Below are positions 53,653 to 62,350 of a DNA stretch of 64,000 nucleotides, in pieces. The stretch's first letter is position 1, and each line of letters starts with the position of its first letter. A program made the translations under genes and the position numbers. Source of the DNA: Mucilaginibacter rubeus (GTDB lineage Bacteria; Bacteroidota; Bacteroidia; Sphingobacteriales; Sphingobacteriaceae); contig NZ_CP043450.1 in NCBI RefSeq assembly GCF_003286415.2, forward strand, positions 1,860,001-1,924,000. The letters run 5' to 3'. Below the pieces are notes generated by a model. The model saw only the letters and a list, made by a program, of their open reading frames with translations, was not told the DNA's origin and ran no database searches.

Positions 53653-53676
53653 GATTTTTTTTCAGATGTATGGGCT

Positions 53677-53708
53677 GGCTCCTGTGATTTTTCGCAGGGG
53701 CCTTTTTT
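53677..53708 (+). terminator. Terminator after the carboxylesterase gene
   Basis: GGCTCCTG pairs with CAGGGGCC (one G-T pair) around a 10-base loop (TGATTTTTCG), followed by TTTTTT at 53703-53708. It lies 25 bases after the stop codon. Confidence 0.82.
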
Positions 53709-53735
53709 ATGGAACGATATCGCTATCTTTATTAA

Positions 53736-54119
53736 ATGAAATTTAACCCGGAAAAAAGCTTCTTATCTAAATGGTTGTTGACGGCCATTTTAATACTCGG
53801 CTTTTTTACCTTTTCGGGGCTTAACATTCAAATAGCTAACCGGTTTAATAAAGCAGATACAACCTTGGTTGCTGTTTCACGAAACCAGAGCTCCAAATCA
53901 ATTTCATACAAAGCGGCTTTAAAAGTAGCCCGCAGAGATAGCCAATTAAACTCCCAATTTAACAATCTGCAATCTTTAAGTCTTTTGCATAGCAGGGAAA
54001 TAGATATTGACATTAAACAGTTATTTATACTGTTCATGTCAAATAAGCCAGTCAAAAACCTTTTTTTCATCAGGACTTACCATTCCAGCGCTGATGACGG
54101 TCATTCTTTTATAGCATAA
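53736..54119 (+). CDS. Hypothetical membrane-anchored protein, 127 aa
   Basis: One hydrophobic segment at about residues 13-31 (WLLTAILILGFFTFSGLNI) should anchor the protein. The rest is polar with several Ser and Asn, and no motif is recognised. It is preceded by the esterase terminator and sits 28 bases from it. The reading frame could be a genuine orphan gene. Coding status is uncertain because only length and the clear membrane helix support it. Confidence 0.5.
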   Translation: MKFNPEKSFLSKWLLTAILILGFFTFSGLNIQIANRFNKADTTLVAVSRNQSSKSISYKAALKVARRDSQLNSQFNNLQSLSLLHSREIDIDIKQLFILFMSNKPVKNLFFIRTYHSSADDGHSFIA

Positions 54120-54220
54120 TCTTTCCTTATTGATTGCCAGTTGGTAATCCCTTTCCTTATTAATTATTCAGGGTGTTAGCCTTTATAAGGACTGCGCCTG
54201 TTATTTATTATGCTATCAAA

Positions 54221-54409
54221 ATGAAAAAAATTAAAAAGCTCATAAGGCTTTGCGGGCTTGTTGTGTTTATGATATTGGCAGTTGCCGGTATAGGTATATT
54301 GGGAGTAGCCCCCACTTTAACTAAAGACAGGAAACTGTTTGCTGACGAATATTCTAAAACGATAATAAAGGAAAACAACGAAAGCGAACCTCAAAGGCCC
54401 GATGAATAG
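54221..54409 (+). CDS. Small single-pass membrane protein, 62 aa
   Basis: I chose the ATG at 54221 (MKKIKKLIRLCGL). Earlier start codons in the frame would add an unlikely tail. A basic N-terminus precedes one helix at about 10-30 (LCGLVVFMILAVAGIGILGV). A short acidic C-terminal tail follows (KENNESEPQRPDE). It is unrecognised. It lies 69 bases before hscB on the same strand and may be cotranscribed. Confidence 0.55.
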   Translation: MKKIKKLIRLCGLVVFMILAVAGIGILGVAPTLTKDRKLFADEYSKTIIKENNESEPQRPDE

Positions 54410-54464
54410 CCGATAACTTACCTTAACATGAAATTCATAGCGGTACAGATAATTTGTTAATAGT

Positions 54465-54472
54465 TATCTTTG
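54465..54472 (+). promoter_or_regulatory. TAnnTTTG element directly before hscB
   Basis: TATCTTTG at 54465-54472 fits the Bacteroidota -7 consensus. It ends only five bases before the hscB ATG (54478). A clean TTG about 20 bases upstream is not seen. If used, the transcript would be practically leaderless. Confidence 0.45.
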
Positions 54473-54477
54473 CCGCT

Positions 54478-55002
54478 ATGAACTATTTTGAATTTTACGG
54501 CATCCCGGAATCTTTTAAGGTTGACCAGGCTTTGCTGAAGAAAAAGTTTTATGAGCTAAGCAAGCTATATCATCCCGATTTTTATGCAAATGAGGATGAA
54601 GCAAAACAACAGGAAATCCTGGAGCTATCTACCATAAATAACAAGGCTTACCATGCACTTGGCGACCCGGCCAAGCGTTTAGAATACATTTTAAAGCTGC
54701 ACGACCTGGTATCTGAGGGGGCAAAGCCACAATTACCTGCAGATTTTTTAATGGAAATGATGGATATCAACGAACGCCTCATGGAAGTGGAGGACGCGAC
54801 GGAATTAGCATCAATAACTTCAGAAACGCTTGCTATTGAAGGGGATATGAATGAAGAGTTAGCAAAACTGACCGGTGACTATGAGCAATTGGATGATACA
54901 GCCAAAGAAAGCCGCCTGATAGAAATTGCAAATATTTACTATAAACAAAAATATTTGTTGCGAATTAAAGAGAGTTTGTCTACATTTGCAGCCCGCTTGT
55001 AA
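54478..55002 (+). CDS. hscB: Fe-S cluster co-chaperone HscB
   Basis: A J-domain co-chaperone of HscA/DnaK that helps transfer clusters from the IscU scaffold. The start at 54478 gives MNYFEFYGIPESFKVD. The J domain holds the HPD motif in LYHPDFYANEDE. The helical C-terminal domain binds the scaffold (about 80-174, YILKLHDLVSEG, FLMEMMDINERLMEVED). At 174 residues it has the usual size. HscA and IscU genes are not in the window, so it is unlinked. An alternative start eight codons upstream (54454) is less likely because its residues are not family-like. The tRNA-Leu gene follows 20 bases downstream. Confidence 0.93.
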   Translation: MNYFEFYGIPESFKVDQALLKKKFYELSKLYHPDFYANEDEAKQQEILELSTINNKAYHALGDPAKRLEYILKLHDLVSEGAKPQLPADFLMEMMDINERLMEVEDATELASITSETLAIEGDMNEELAKLTGDYEQLDDTAKESRLIEIANIYYKQKYLLRIKESLSTFAARL

Positions 55003-55022
55003 GGGAATACACTTACAAAAAT

Positions 55023-55102
55023 GCCCAGATGGCGGAATTGGTAGACGCGCTGGTCTCAAACACCTGTGGGAAACCGTGCCGGTTCGACTCCGGCTCTGGG
55101 TA
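55023..55102 (+). tRNA. tRNA-Leu (anticodon CAA)
   Basis: A long-variable-arm tRNA. Acceptor stem GCCCAGA pairs with TCTGGGT (one G-T pair), and the D arm is GCGGAATTGGTAGACGC. The anticodon loop CTCAAAC gives anticodon CAA, decoding UUG. The T arm is CCGGTTCGACTCCGG. CCA is not encoded. One mismatch (T-T) sits in the anticodon stem as I read it. It is transcribed in the same direction as hscB. The recombinase gene on the other strand runs into its 3' half. Confidence 0.92.
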
Positions 55103-56627
55103 CTTTGCCGGAGTAATCACGATAATTCGTTTTTACTCCGGTTTTTTTTTGTTGTAATGTCTTGTTAATGTGGTAGATAAGTGCTGCTGCTTCGTTTACT
55201 TCGACGGTTCGACCTTTAATTTCTGAAAAACGCCATTTTTTTGAGAAGATCGAACCAATTATAAATTGTTTACCTTTTATATCAGCTGACCGATATAAAT
55301 AAATGAGATCCTTTAATTTATTTACTGCATTCTCTATTAGATTTTCAATATCGATATCCAGTTCATAGAAACTTGATAAATCAGCAAGGTTAGCTTCTAA
55401 CGATGATGTTTTAGTTTCGCACTCTGCTTTCATTAATTTGTAATCGGCACTATCAATTGTATCCGACAACAGCATTTCTCGCAGCCTCGTCATCCGATGG
55501 TTTTGTTCGGTAATCTGTTCTATAATTTTTTTTCGCTCAGTAATATAGATTGCCTGGGTATCGCCGTATTCGCCGCGAACAATCGCAGTGTATAATTCTG
55601 CTACACCTGGTTTGGGCACGAATTTCATTAATTCATGCTCTAATGATTTATTTACTTCTTCGGCCTTAAGTCTGACTTTACAAGGCGCTTTACAATGATA
55701 ATAATAATAGTATCCAGTCCGGCCTTTTGACGCGCTGCCTGTCAATGTTCGGGAGCATTCAGGACATAACAGAAAGCCTCGTAATGGTAAATTTTTCGGA
55801 CAAACCGCTTTAATAGCCAAATCTCTTTTCCGGCCAATTAAAACATCCTGGACTTCGTGGTATAGACTTTCGGAAATTAATGCCTCGTGTACACCTTGTA
55901 CTATGGTCATAGGTTCATCATTAAATGCGGGAACTATGACTTTGCCACAGTAACATGGATTTCTTATCGCCTCCCAGAAACTATTTCTGGAACACTTCAG
56001 CCCTCGACGTCGCGCCATGGCCCATATGTTCTCAATAGCGAAGATGTTCTCGGCAATTTGTTCAAATGCCCATTTCATGTGGGCAGATTCTGGTTCGTTA
56101 AATGCGATATATTTTGTACCGTTTTCCCTTGTTTTATTGATATAACCAGGCAACGCCCTGCCCATCCAACGTCCTTCTTTTTTTCCTCGTCTCATGCCAT
56201 ATTTGACATTTAACGCTCTTCTGTCATTTTCTACTTCGGGCATTGAAAGGTAAACTGCAAGCATGATCTTGCTTTCTGGTATGGAGAGATCGAGGGGTTG
56301 TTCGATTGCAATGGGTTGCAATCCCAATTTTATCAATACGCTAATCATTCCATAAGCGTCTGCTGTGTTCCGGCTAAAGCGGTCCCATTTGGTAAATATC
56401 AATTTGTCATGTGCTTTGCCTTTAGTTTGCTTGAGATTGGACAGCATTTTATTCCAGGCGGGTCGATCAAATGTTTTGGCAGAATGGTCTTCAAAAATAA
56501 CTTGTCCGACTATTATATTATTACGTTCGCAATATTGCCTAAGTCGCTCATCCTGGTCCCTTTGTGAAAAACCTTTGTCGGCCTGTTCATCGGTACTAAC
56601 ACGTATATATAGAATTGCTGTTTTCAT
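55056..56627 (-). CDS. Large serine recombinase, 3' end overlapping tRNA-Leu
   Basis: A site-specific integrase/invertase of the resolvase superfamily. The catalytic domain (about 1-150) has the nucleophile Ser in ILYIRVSTDEQA and the Arg-rich FTKWDRFSRNTADAYGM. A recombinase domain follows (about 160-290, RGKKEGRWMGRALPGYINKT). The zinc-ribbon part is LLCPECSRTLTG and, 20 residues on, HCKAPC. The coiled-coil region runs to about 490. The final 30 residues (from about KKTGVKTN to ARFPTGV) are simply the antisense reading of the terminator and tRNA 3' half. They look like a product of integration at this tRNA. An unrecognised 66-residue gene overlaps its start by four bases and is cotranscribed. 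Confidence 0.92.
   Translation of the reverse strand: MKTAILYIRVSTDEQADKGFSQRDQDERLRQYCERNNIIVGQVIFEDHSAKTFDRPAWNKMLSNLKQTKGKAHDKLIFTKWDRFSRNTADAYGMISVLIKLGLQPIAIEQPLDLSIPESKIMLAVYLSMPEVENDRRALNVKYGMRRGKKEGRWMGRALPGYINKTRENGTKYIAFNEPESAHMKWAFEQIAENIFAIENIWAMARRRGLKCSRNSFWEAIRNPCYCGKVIVPAFNDEPMTIVQGVHEALISESLYHEVQDVLIGRKRDLAIKAVCPKNLPLRGFLLCPECSRTLTGSASKGRTGYYYYYHCKAPCKVRLKAEEVNKSLEHELMKFVPKPGVAELYTAIVRGEYGDTQAIYITERKKIIEQITEQNHRMTRLREMLLSDTIDSADYKLMKAECETKTSSLEANLADLSSFYELDIDIENLIENAVNKLKDLIYLYRSADIKGKQFIIGSIFSKKWRFSEIKGRTVEVNEAAALIYHINKTLQQKKTGVKTNYRDYSGKVPRAGVEPARFPTGV
55108..55150 (+). terminator. Terminator of the tRNA-Leu/hscB transcript
   Basis: CCGGAGTAA at 55108-55116 pairs with TTACTCCGG at 55133-55141, a nine-pair perfect stem followed by nine T. 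It lies 5 bases after the tRNA. It falls inside the antisense end of the recombinase frame. Confidence 0.88.
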
Positions 56628-56824
56628 ATCTCTAAATCTTGCTTATTGCCGGTTATCAGCTTTTTTTGCTGTTCTATTGACAATTTAGCGAATTTGTACA
56701 TGATAACCAAAATGATTCGAGCCTCATCGAGCGTTATTTCAGTGCCGTAGGATTTAAGCAAATTCACGGCTGTTTCTGGAGTGATTTTTTGCTTTCTTAC
56801 TAGTTGGTAATCATTTTTTGACAT
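56624..56824 (-). CDS. Small protein coupled to the recombinase gene, 66 aa
   Basis: A 66-residue helical, basic/hydrophobic protein (MSKNDYQLVRKQKITPETAV, LLKSYGTEITLDEARIILVI, MYKFAKLSIEQQKKLIT). Its last codons overlap the recombinase start by four bases (ATGA type), so it is translated with it. Similar small proteins sit next to Bacteroidota integrases, in my recollection only. It could act as a directionality or regulatory factor. Function is not established. Confidence 0.65.
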   Translation of the reverse strand: MSKNDYQLVRKQKITPETAVNLLKSYGTEITLDEARIILVIMYKFAKLSIEQQKKLITGNKQDLEI

Positions 56825-57406
56825 TGGTTATTACAACATTTAATCATCAAATCGAAAGATGAATTTATCTGGACGCAACTATAGCGTTTGTAGGATGGAG
56901 AATTAGTCCTTAAGTGACTCATTTCGTTTATTTTAACCAGCTGAGATTTGTGAAAGACATAGGAATTAATACAAAAATGACATCGAGGATCAATAAATCT
57001 ATTAAATATTTACAACTGACCAATCCTGAATAATCAGTATTTTATTGCTTTGAATTTTTTACTCTATCTTACTTATACAAAAGAAGTAGCTGGAGCTATA
57101 AGAGTAAACTTCAATGTTCAAGTGAACTTTGATTGCAGTTCTGGAAGCCCGGCGAAACGAGGGTTGAACTATGTTTAACTTTTCTACGATATAGTCCTTG
57201 GGTCATCCTACACGAGCCAATGCCGGATGAGACTATGAGTGGATATTGACTGGGCTACAACGCTGTTTTACTGAATTGCAGCCTTTTGAAATAGCGGCAG
57301 GCGATCAGGCCGCAGCTCAGGAAAGCAAAGGGTGATCCTTCCCTATTAGCTCTCCTTGCTGAATTCAAGCTATCAAGCTTTTTGAAAGCAAATGCAACGT
57401 TGCTGA
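56825..57406. other. Gene-free, probably decayed stretch
   Basis: No plausible gene in these 582 bases. The only feature noted is a short near-palindrome GTTCAAGTGAAC around 57117-57128. The stretch ends at the start of a histidine-kinase remnant, so its borders may be rearrangement points. A minus-strand frame of 81 codons at 57255-57500 overlaps the remnant antisense and is not supported. Confidence 0.5.
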
Positions 57407-58251
57407 TTAAACGCAAGGTGGGTTGATTATGCTTATATCCTTGACCGGGGGAGTATACTCGAAGATGAATTTCGTACACCTTATCGCCTGGTGGGATCAA
57501 TCATTGATATCACCAAACAAAAGGAAACCGAAAATAACCTCATCAATGCCCAGGCAGTGACGGAGGAACTAATGCGTAAAAAGGATGAGTTTATGAGCGT
57601 TGCGAGCCACGAATTGAAAACTCCGGTTACCAGTCTGAAAGGTTCGTTGCAAATTCTACAGCGCATGACTGCCGGATGGATAGGAAAGATCCAATGGTAT
57701 CTTTCATCGACAAAGCTGAAAAACAAACCGGTAAACTTACTGTATTGCTGAATGATCTGCTGGACGTAACCAAGATTCAGGAAGGCAAGCTGCAATTGAA
57801 CTACGGGCGATTTGATGCAATAGCTATGGTGCGCGAGAGTATTGAGGAGGTTCGGGTACAGGGTGGTGCCCATAACTTGGTCTTTGAATACGCGGAGGGG
57901 GCCGAGATTACTGCCGACCGGGCCCGCCTGGAACAGGTGATCAATAATTTTCTGACCAATGCCATCAAATATTCGCCCAATAATGATCGGGTTGAAATTC
58001 AATGCGGAATAGCCGGTGGGCAATTCTGCGTAAAGGTCAACGATTTCGGAATAGGTATACCTGAGAATAAACGTGAATTTCTGTTTGACCGCTTTTATCG
58101 TGTTCAGGAATCATCCACGCACTTTGCGGGTTTAGGACTCGGATTGTACATTTGTTCAGAAATCGTCAAGCGGCATCACGGTAAGATAGGAGTCGAAAGT
58201 CAGGAGGGGAAAGGCTCAACGTTCTGGTTTAGTGTACCCGTTCAAATTTAA
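57407..58251 (+). pseudogene. Truncated and frameshifted histidine kinase remnant (PAS end, HisKA, HATPase)
   Basis: From about 57407 the frame reads the end of a PAS/PAC domain (WVDYAYILDRG, YRLVGSIIDITKQKETE). The HisKA domain follows with the phospho-acceptor His in MSVASHELKTPVTSLKG, up to about 57672. There a single missing base (near GCCGGATGG) shifts the frame. The following frame continues the same protein: DKAEKQTGKLTVLLNDLLDV, the N-box QVINNFLTNAIKYSP, the G1 box VNDFGIGIPENKREFLF, and GLGLGLYICSEIVKRHHG. Sequence upstream that would encode further sensor domains is absent. It is a decayed or laterally rearranged sensor kinase. A sequencing error of one base would restore the HisKA-HATPase part but not the missing N-terminus. 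Confidence 0.82.
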
Positions 58252-58841
58252 TAGTTCAGCTGTTTATAAAGCCGGCGTTAATATTACCGGTTTGCATCCC
58301 GGAATATTATGTCTTAAGATAGGGCTCGGCTCGCTGATCAAAAGCAGGCGCCTGTTCAGGAATAATAACATGACTTCGATGTAAACGCTATCGTTTGAGA
58401 CTTCCCTGGCAGAAAAAGACGCCATGGCATTTTCGCTCTGACTTCGAATGGCCTAAATTTGGATGAACAAGTATTTTGCATGAACTATACAGACAAAACA
58501 TGCTGTCGGTTTGCCTGCCGCAGGATAAACAGATCTCATGACGGTCTATACGAACCTGTGTTATTATAGCTAATTCTTAGTCGCCGGGACAGGAGTGGCT
58601 GATCAGCAAGTTGGGCTTGAGCAATTTGTGGCTGGATTTAACAGCAGTGTCACTGACTGATCAATATTGATAAACCAGAGAGCGGGCGGAGATTTTGGGG
58701 AACCGTTTGATCTGAAAGTTTGTTCGGAAAAAAGTACAGAAACAAGGGAAACCTTCCGCCTCTATCCTGTATAAAGATATGGCATGATATTATATGTATG
58801 AATAGCGATCCAATGATCACGCGAATTTTTTACAATTTACT
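58252..58841. other. Gene-poor stretch upstream of the PqiA-like pair
   Basis: I see no supported gene in these 590 bases. No tRNA, CRISPR or insertion-sequence end was found. It may contain the promoter of the downstream pair, but no consensus match stands out. Confidence 0.5.
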
Positions 58842-60143
58842 TTGGCTATTCGAAAATACTTACCCCAGTTACTACTGATCCTCGGGCTCTCCATTCTGCT
58901 CGGCTTTGAGGGGTTTTTCAGTTACCGGTTACACGACCTATCGGCCAGGCAGGAAATGATCAAGTTGGATCATTCCACGATCAATAATATATCCTACGGA
59001 CTATTGTCGGTGGATCAATGGCGGGACGAGGTCGCGGGGATCGTGAACAGGCAGGTGAAACATTTCAAACTGACGCCCAAACAAAAAAAAGAACTACAAG
59101 CAGAAGTGGAGTCTGTACTTTATGCGCTGATCAACAAAGCCGAAGTCATGGTGGAAAAGAAGCCGCAAAGCCTGGCCGGAAAGATCCGCAAACTGGCTAT
59201 CAAAACTTTTGTAAAAACCGATAAGATCAAGGCGCAGGTTCCGGATTTCGCCAGGAAGATCATCGCCAAGGCTGACAACCCGAATCAAAAGAATAAGCTG
59301 AGCAACCTGGCGATGGGTAAATTTACCCAGCTGCAGCACACTGAAAGCATAGACAGTACTTTGCGGGTTAATCACGCCCTCTTTGACCGGATGTACCGCA
59401 AATACCAGGTTCATTCCAAAGAACAATTAAATGAAAAACTGGACCGGATGCTGGAAGAGATCCGTGTGGCTATGTATCATTACTGTTTCCTGATGCTCGG
59501 CTGTATCCTCGCTGTATTGGCTTTATGGTGGGTTTTGCGCAAGCGAACCGAACTGCATGGGACGCTATTCATCCTGTCGTTGTTATTCGCTTTTGTATTA
59601 CTGGCGGTGGGATTGAGCGCTTCGATGATCGAGGTGGACTGCCGAATCAAAACGCTGGATTTTATGCTGCTGGGCGAACATGTTTCTTTTAAAGACCAGG
59701 TGCTTTTTTATGAAAGTAAAAGCATCCTGGGCGTTGTCGAGGTCTTAATGAAGCAGCCCGCTGCCGACTCTATCGCGGTCGGTATACTAATACTTTGCTT
59801 CAGTATCCTTTTTCCGGTTATGAAACTTACATCTACAGGTATTCATTTATTAAGCAAGCGGCAAATAGCGGAAAATAAGGTGATCAAATACTTCGCTTTC
59901 CAGTCAGGGAAATGGAGTATGGCCGACGTGATCGTGATCGCCATACTGATGACCTATATCGGATTGAACGGCCTTTTGGACAAACAGCTCGCCATGCTCA
60001 ATATCCGCGGCCAGGAACTGACGCTGATCACCACCAATAACACGGCTTTGCAACCTGGCTATATTATCTTTATTAGTTTCGTCTTGTATGGACTGATCCT
60101 ATCTACTATCCTGAAATACATTACCCCTCATGACAGCCATTAA
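58842..60143 (+). CDS. PqiA-family membrane protein, copy 1
   Basis: Start is TTG at 58842. Layout: N-terminal helix at about 8-25, a long periplasmic helical part (about 30-210, Lys- and Gln-rich with amphipathic segments), then four helices. The PqiA signature near the C-terminus is GKWSMADVIVIAILMTYIGL, matching the paraquat-inducible protein A pattern GRWSMLDV. Family members with MCE proteins move lipids between membranes. No MCE gene is visible next to it. The large periplasmic domain is not in classical PqiA. Copy 2 overlaps its end by 14 bases. G+C is higher than in flanking genes. Confidence 0.75.
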   Translation: MAIRKYLPQLLLILGLSILLGFEGFFSYRLHDLSARQEMIKLDHSTINNISYGLLSVDQWRDEVAGIVNRQVKHFKLTPKQKKELQAEVESVLYALINKAEVMVEKKPQSLAGKIRKLAIKTFVKTDKIKAQVPDFARKIIAKADNPNQKNKLSNLAMGKFTQLQHTESIDSTLRVNHALFDRMYRKYQVHSKEQLNEKLDRMLEEIRVAMYHYCFLMLGCILAVLALWWVLRKRTELHGTLFILSLLFAFVLLAVGLSASMIEVDCRIKTLDFMLLGEHVSFKDQVLFYESKSILGVVEVLMKQPAADSIAVGILILCFSILFPVMKLTSTGIHLLSKRQIAENKVIKYFAFQSGKWSMADVIVIAILMTYIGLNGLLDKQLAMLNIRGQELTLITTNNTALQPGYIIFISFVLYGLILSTILKYITPHDSH

Positions 60144-61437
60144 AAAGAAATATACCGTTTTAAATGTCATCCTGCTTGCCGGGCTTGGTATGTTGCTGGG
60201 CGGGGCCGCTTATTCAGGTTACCGGCTGGCTGGTATTTCCGCCGAACGCGAGCAGGTTAAAGAGGATTACAGCCTGTCCAACAGTGTGACCTTCGGTTTA
60301 TTCTCCATCGACCAGTGGCGTGACCGGATCACCGATGTGCTGAGCAACCAGATCCAGGACTATCATATCACGAAAACGCAGCAAAAAGATCTCCTGCTGA
60401 TGGTTGAAAAGGAAATCCATGAACTGGTGAGTAAAACGGTAGCCGGGATCAACCAGCCGCAGAAAGGACTGGGTGGCAAGTTGAAAAAACTGGCTTTTAA
60501 TACATTGGTGGACTCTGCCGAACTACAGGCCCAGGTCAGGCCTTTTGCCAAAACCATTGTGGCCAAAATCAGCAGCCCGGAGAGCGAAAAACGCCTGAAA
60601 AACATCGCCGGGAGCAAGGTCGATCAGTTGACGAGCCAGATCTATGACAGTGTGAGTGTGGCCAATTACACGGTCACCAAATATGTCTATAAAAAATACA
60701 AGGTGTCTGATCCGGCTACCTTTAACCAGCGTATTGATCAAAGGCTCGCTGTCCTGAAAATACAACTCATCCAATACGTTTGCGTGATGCTTGGCTGCGT
60801 ACTGGCGGCGCTGGTATTGTGGTTTACCCTGCGCAGGCAGGTGCACCTGCAAACACCCTTATTCATTTTCGCATTATTGTTCGCGTTCGTGATGCTCGTT
60901 ACCGGTGGCCTGTTACCGGTCATCGAGGTGGATGCACGTATCCAGTCGCTGGACCTCGAACTCCTGAACGGGAGGGTAGAATTTAAAAATCAGGTGCTTT
61001 TTTATCAAAGCAAAAGTATCACAGGGATCGTCGAAACCCTCATCGCGCAATCCAAACCTGATGCCATCCTGGTTGGGGTGCTCATTTTGTTGTTCATACT
61101 GGTTCTGCCCTTATTGCGCCTGATCGCCAAAGGCATATACGTACTCAGCCCCCAAAAGACAGGCCGTAAGGGCATCGTCCGGTACCTCACGTTCGAGCTG
61201 GGTAAATGGGACATGTCCGATGTGATGATCGTCGGTATGCTGATGACCTATATCGGTCTGAACGGCATCCTGAAAAGCCAGCTCAAGGATTTGAATATCC
61301 ACACTGATTCATTGAACGTTGTCACCGTCAATGGCACCTCACTGCAGCCTGGTTATTTTATTTTCGCGGGCTATGTGCTCTTCGCCGCCCTGCTATCCTA
61401 TATTTTAAAACGCGTATCGCCAGATGACAGGTTATAA
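60130..61437 (+). CDS. PqiA-family membrane protein, copy 2 (paralogue of the upstream gene)
   Basis: The ATG at 60130 overlaps the upstream gene by 14 bases. It has the same layout as copy 1: anchor at about 10-30, periplasmic helical region, then four helices. The counterpart motif is GKWDMSDVMIVGMLMTYIGL. Matching pairs include LFYQSKSITGIVETLIAQ here and LFYESKSILGVVEVLMKQ in copy 1, so this is a diverged tandem duplication. They probably form a heteromer. Codon use is visibly richer in G and C than in the central locus, consistent with acquisition by transfer. Stop at 61437 is followed by a truncated hydrolase on the other strand. Confidence 0.75.
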   Translation: MTAIKKKYTVLNVILLAGLGMLLGGAAYSGYRLAGISAEREQVKEDYSLSNSVTFGLFSIDQWRDRITDVLSNQIQDYHITKTQQKDLLLMVEKEIHELVSKTVAGINQPQKGLGGKLKKLAFNTLVDSAELQAQVRPFAKTIVAKISSPESEKRLKNIAGSKVDQLTSQIYDSVSVANYTVTKYVYKKYKVSDPATFNQRIDQRLAVLKIQLIQYVCVMLGCVLAALVLWFTLRRQVHLQTPLFIFALLFAFVMLVTGGLLPVIEVDARIQSLDLELLNGRVEFKNQVLFYQSKSITGIVETLIAQSKPDAILVGVLILLFILVLPLLRLIAKGIYVLSPQKTGRKGIVRYLTFELGKWDMSDVMIVGMLMTYIGLNGILKSQLKDLNIHTDSLNVVTVNGTSLQPGYFIFAGYVLFAALLSYILKRVSPDDRL

Positions 61438-61492
61438 TTGATAAATATGTATTCCAACTTTTGTGATGATCGTAAGCAGGCCATGCGGAAGG

Positions 61493-62152
61493 TTACGACA
61501 TCGAAAACTGGATCAACGGCAACCTCTGCTGATCCCGAAGGGCGCGGTTGTCTGAAAAGAAAGTTACGCGCGCAAAATCTCGGGCGGCGTTCGGATCGGT
61601 AGAACAGAAACTATCTGTCAGAAATTCGCCCAGTTCGGGTCGCCCAGGGTTACCCATTATAGCCGGCGCCATCGCGCTTGACCAGCCCAGGTAATTGTTT
61701 TCCATAAATTCGAACAATCCTTCCAGGTCTTTTTGCGCAAAACCTCCATTATAATTTTCGGCATTCAGATAAAGGGGTGAAGGTCCTAAAAGAATCAGTT
61801 TGGAAAAGTATTCCGGTTTCTCAATGGCAGCAAGCAAGCCAATCATACTGCTTACAGAGTGACCAACAAAAAAGACATTATCAAGATTTAAAGCCTGACA
61901 GATTTCGATGATACCCTGAGCATAACCGTCGAGTTTACTGTATTTATCCGAATTATGCAGGCTGATATCGGACTTGCCTGAACCTGTATTATCAAACAGT
62001 TCCACTTTATAAACATCGGTGAAGGCTTCAGTTACAAACTTCCAGGCATTTTGGTCGCGGCCAAAACCATGCGCAAACAGCATAACCTGGGCTCCGTTAC
62101 CAACTACATTTACGTTGTTGCGATTTAAAACATCATTCACCATTAAATTCAA
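61493..62152 (-). pseudogene. RsbQ-like alpha/beta hydrolase truncated before its catalytic Asp and His
   Basis: The protein resembles RsbQ of Bacillus closely: MLFAHGFGRDQNAWKFV, DNTGSGKSDISL, FFVGHSVSSMIGLLAAIEKP (catalytic Ser), NYLGWSSAMAPAIMGNPGRP and VTFFSDNRA. After that it reads RDQQRLPLIQFSMS and stops at 219 residues. RsbQ-type proteins have about 265-270, and the missing part carries the catalytic Asp and His. It is therefore probably non-functional as an esterase. The truncation point lies about 55 bases from the PqiA pair, suggesting a rearrangement. The true start may be the ATG at 62143 (MVNDVLNRN). Confidence 0.8.
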
Positions 62153-62350
62153 GATCGAAATTTGTTAAAGTTAAAAAAACTGCAAGAATCGCTCACAAGT
62201 TGAGCATAGGGGTAACAAAGCTCTTCGCCCGTTGTTTATAATGGAAAATGCGACTAAGATCTGATAATTTAATTTTTTGTTAAATAATTTAAATTAAAAA
62301 TAAATTTCAGTATTTAATTTGTATATTGCGTACTTATTAAAAAAGATATA

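Noticed and set aside
57255..57500. Minus-strand frame of 81 codons
   Set aside because: Lies antisense to the histidine-kinase remnant over its last 90 bases and to a gene-free region elsewhere; no recognised domain; start and stop not supported.
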